Source of the DNA: an uncultured Bacteroidota bacterium
Lineage (GTDB): Bacteria; Bacteroidota; Bacteroidia; Chitinophagales; Chitinophagaceae
Direction of reading: 5' to 3'
Assembly: GCA_946479535.1 (NCBI GenBank)
Contig: CAMLGP010000112.1
Location: 1-7,764, forward strand
Length of the DNA: 7,764 nt
Shown here: one piece after another, positions 6,265-7,764 of the stretch
Layout of the letters: every line of letters starts with the position of its first letter
How positions within the stretch are numbered: position 1 is the first letter of the stretch
Position numbers and translations under genes: made by a program
Notes under the pieces: generated by a model
What the model was told of the DNA's origin: nothing
Databases searched by the model: none
What the model saw: only the letters and a program-made list of their open reading frames with translations

Positions 6265-7764
6265 TTATTGACCGTCCGCCTTTTTCCTGTTAAATAACCT
6301 GTTGCGCAACTGCGAGCCTGCCTCCGTAAGCCGGTTATGCGAGGTTAAATAGTGTATAACCTTGTGCTCCAGCCAATGGTGCAAAGGAAGCAACAGAGCA
6401 GCAAGGGCGATCATAAACAGCAGATCCTTCCAGGGTTCCCCCTCAGTAATTGAATATATATTCTTTTTAAATATCAGGAAGATGAACTCAAAGAACATCA
6501 GGAAGGCAAAGAAACCTATCATTTTGATAGTAGTGGCAGATACCTTGAACATTCCCAACATTACAAGTGCCACAAAAAGTGCAGTAATCCCGACTGTGAT
6601 ACCGAGGTATTGAATATTGAAGCGTTTTCGTTTGGATTCTTCCTTTTCCTTTTCGATCCTGGCTATTCGTAGCTGTTCATCTGCAGCTTCCACCTGCGCC
6701 AGTTCTTTTTCTTTGTTAAGTTTTTCTACGCTGTCCTTTAGTTCGTAATAAATTCCATTGAATTTACTGGCCATTTGGAAGTTCCCCTTTTCCAAATAGA
6801 GGGAATCCAAATGCCTGGCCGCACTTCTCGCGGGTTCCAGTTGTCCAACCTTATCTGCTATATTTTTTACCCTGGTGTATAAGGCAATGGCAGTATCATA
6901 TTTTCCCATCTTTCTGTAAACATCGGCCAGTTGGGCAAAGAAGCTCATTTGGGAGCTAGTATTTGCCGACCTGTCAAAAAATGGATAGGCCCTTTGAAAA
7001 TAAAACATTGAAGAGTCATATTGATCCAGGCCTCCGTAAATCACAGCATAGGCCTGATCAACCACTCCGGTAAATCCAAACTTGTTTAAAAACTCCTTAA
7101 GCTCCTTTCCACTCGAAGAATTAAAATAAACCAGCGCTTCTTTAGGCTCATCCGACCTGAGATACTGGTTCAGGAGATTAATATAGCCTGGTATTTTAAG
7201 ATTGGAGAACTTTAATGAATCTGCCATAGCTATTGAACGTTTAAAATAACTGATGGCGAGATCATAATTTTTCTTTTGGGCATACAGGTTGCCGATCGAG
7301 CTTATGTCTATCACTCTCATATAAGGCACATTTCTCTCTTTAATATCATCAAGGTTTTTCATTGCCCTGATGTAATAGTCGATTGCCCGGTCATAATCCC
7401 CAATATTGGAATAAAACCCTGAGAGGTTCACGTTACAGGTACGTAATTCGGAGGCATTTTTGATTTCCTCTGCAAGCCGTAATGCAATAAGATAATTACG
7501 GAGCGCAAGTATCTTGTCATTCCTTGTAAGGTATACATCACCAAACACATTGTAGGACTCTGCTTTGAGGCTGTCATTGTTTACGGTTGAGATTATGGAG
7601 AAGGCCTGGTTGGCATAGCTCAATGCCTTGTCTTTATCTGGAATAGCAAGGGTGATGGATGATAACTTTAAAAGGGCTTTACCAGTTTCTTCATCCAGCC
7701 GGCTTTGTTTGGCAATATCAAGTGCTTTGCTGTAGTAATCAATAGAGCGATTGATAAAATCTTT
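6265..7764 (-). CDS. TPR protein with coiled-coil linker and three C-terminal membrane segments, 5' end missing
   Basis: The frame is open to the window edge, so 499 residues of the C-terminal part are visible and the start is outside; the TTG at 7623 is not needed as a start because TPR-like sequence (KDFINRSIDYYSKALDIA) continues before it. At least six helical TPR-type repeats fill about residues 1-335, for example SNIGDYDRAIDYYIRAM and RKMGKYDTAIALYTRV. A charged coiled coil rich in Glu and Lys covers about 340-380. It leads into three hydrophobic segments at about 385-405, 413-433 and 446-461, and then a basic tail ending in NRKKADGQ. TPR, coiled coil and membrane segment in this order is the layout of many Bacteroidota TPR histidine kinases, but no HisKA or ATPase domain is present. 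A scaffold or sensor role at the membrane is conceivable; no function can be assigned. Whether a signal peptide exists cannot be seen. Confidence 0.8.
   Translation of the reverse strand, partial: KDFINRSIDYYSKALDIAKQSRLDEETGKALLKLSSITLAIPDKDKALSYANQAFSIISTVNNDSLKAESYNVFGDVYLTRNDKILALRNYLIALRLAEEIKNASELRTCNVNLSGFYSNIGDYDRAIDYYIRAMKNLDDIKERNVPYMRVIDISSIGNLYAQKKNYDLAISYFKRSIAMADSLKFSNLKIPGYINLLNQYLRSDEPKEALVYFNSSSGKELKEFLNKFGFTGVVDQAYAVIYGGLDQYDSSMFYFQRAYPFFDRSANTSSQMSFFAQLADVYRKMGKYDTAIALYTRVKNIADKVGQLEPARSAARHLDSLYLEKGNFQMASKFNGIYYELKDSVEKLNKEKELAQVEAADEQLRIARIEKEKEESKRKRFNIQYLGITVGITALFVALVMLGMFKVSATTIKMIGFFAFLMFFEFIFLIFKKNIYSITEGEPWKDLLFMIALAALLLPLHHWLEHKVIHYLTSHNRLTEAGSQLRNRLFNRKKADGQ

Overview
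The window looks like ordinary chromosomal DNA from a member of the Bacteroidota. A Chitinophagaceae-like lineage is my best guess, from remembered protein flavour and not from a search. Three things support this. Promoter -7 elements of the Bacteroidota form TAnnTTTG lie in front of several genes (TACCTTTG twice, TACTTTTG once), and purH has no recognisable Shine-Dalgarno sequence. The protein families include a DUF3109 cysteine protein, a DUF7033-type deacetylase and a ComEC with a degenerate C-terminal domain. I see no insertion sequence, phage gene, CRISPR array, tRNA or rRNA.

Plus-strand block (1-2725). The window opens inside comEC, whose 3' part encodes the membrane channel domain of the DNA-uptake protein and a degenerate C-terminal domain. 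After a 61-bp gap comes a complete purH, which makes the bifunctional enzyme for the last two steps of IMP synthesis. A well-formed promoter for purH starts inside the end of comEC: TTTG, a 19-bp spacer, then TACCTTTG. The two genes are therefore neighbours with probably separate control.

Minus-strand block (7764-2799), convergent with purH across a 73-bp gap with no obvious terminator. In transcription order it holds four genes. First is a large TPR protein with a coiled-coil linker and three C-terminal membrane segments, cut off by the window edge. Second is a small cysteine-rich DUF3109 protein that begins at a TTG codon. Third is a LutB-type LUD/4Fe-4S protein. Fourth is a DUF7033/polysaccharide-deacetylase-like protein. 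A GC-rich hairpin lies between the second and third genes. The last two are only 36 bp apart and look co-transcribed.

No clear new multi-gene system is visible. The points most worth a second look are: a hairpin that buries the start codon of the deacetylase gene and sits just after the lutB stop; a promoter element placed so that the lutB mRNA would be leaderless; lutB without lutA or lutC in view; a changed phosphate-loop motif in PurH; and a deacetylase lacking the usual second metal-binding histidine.
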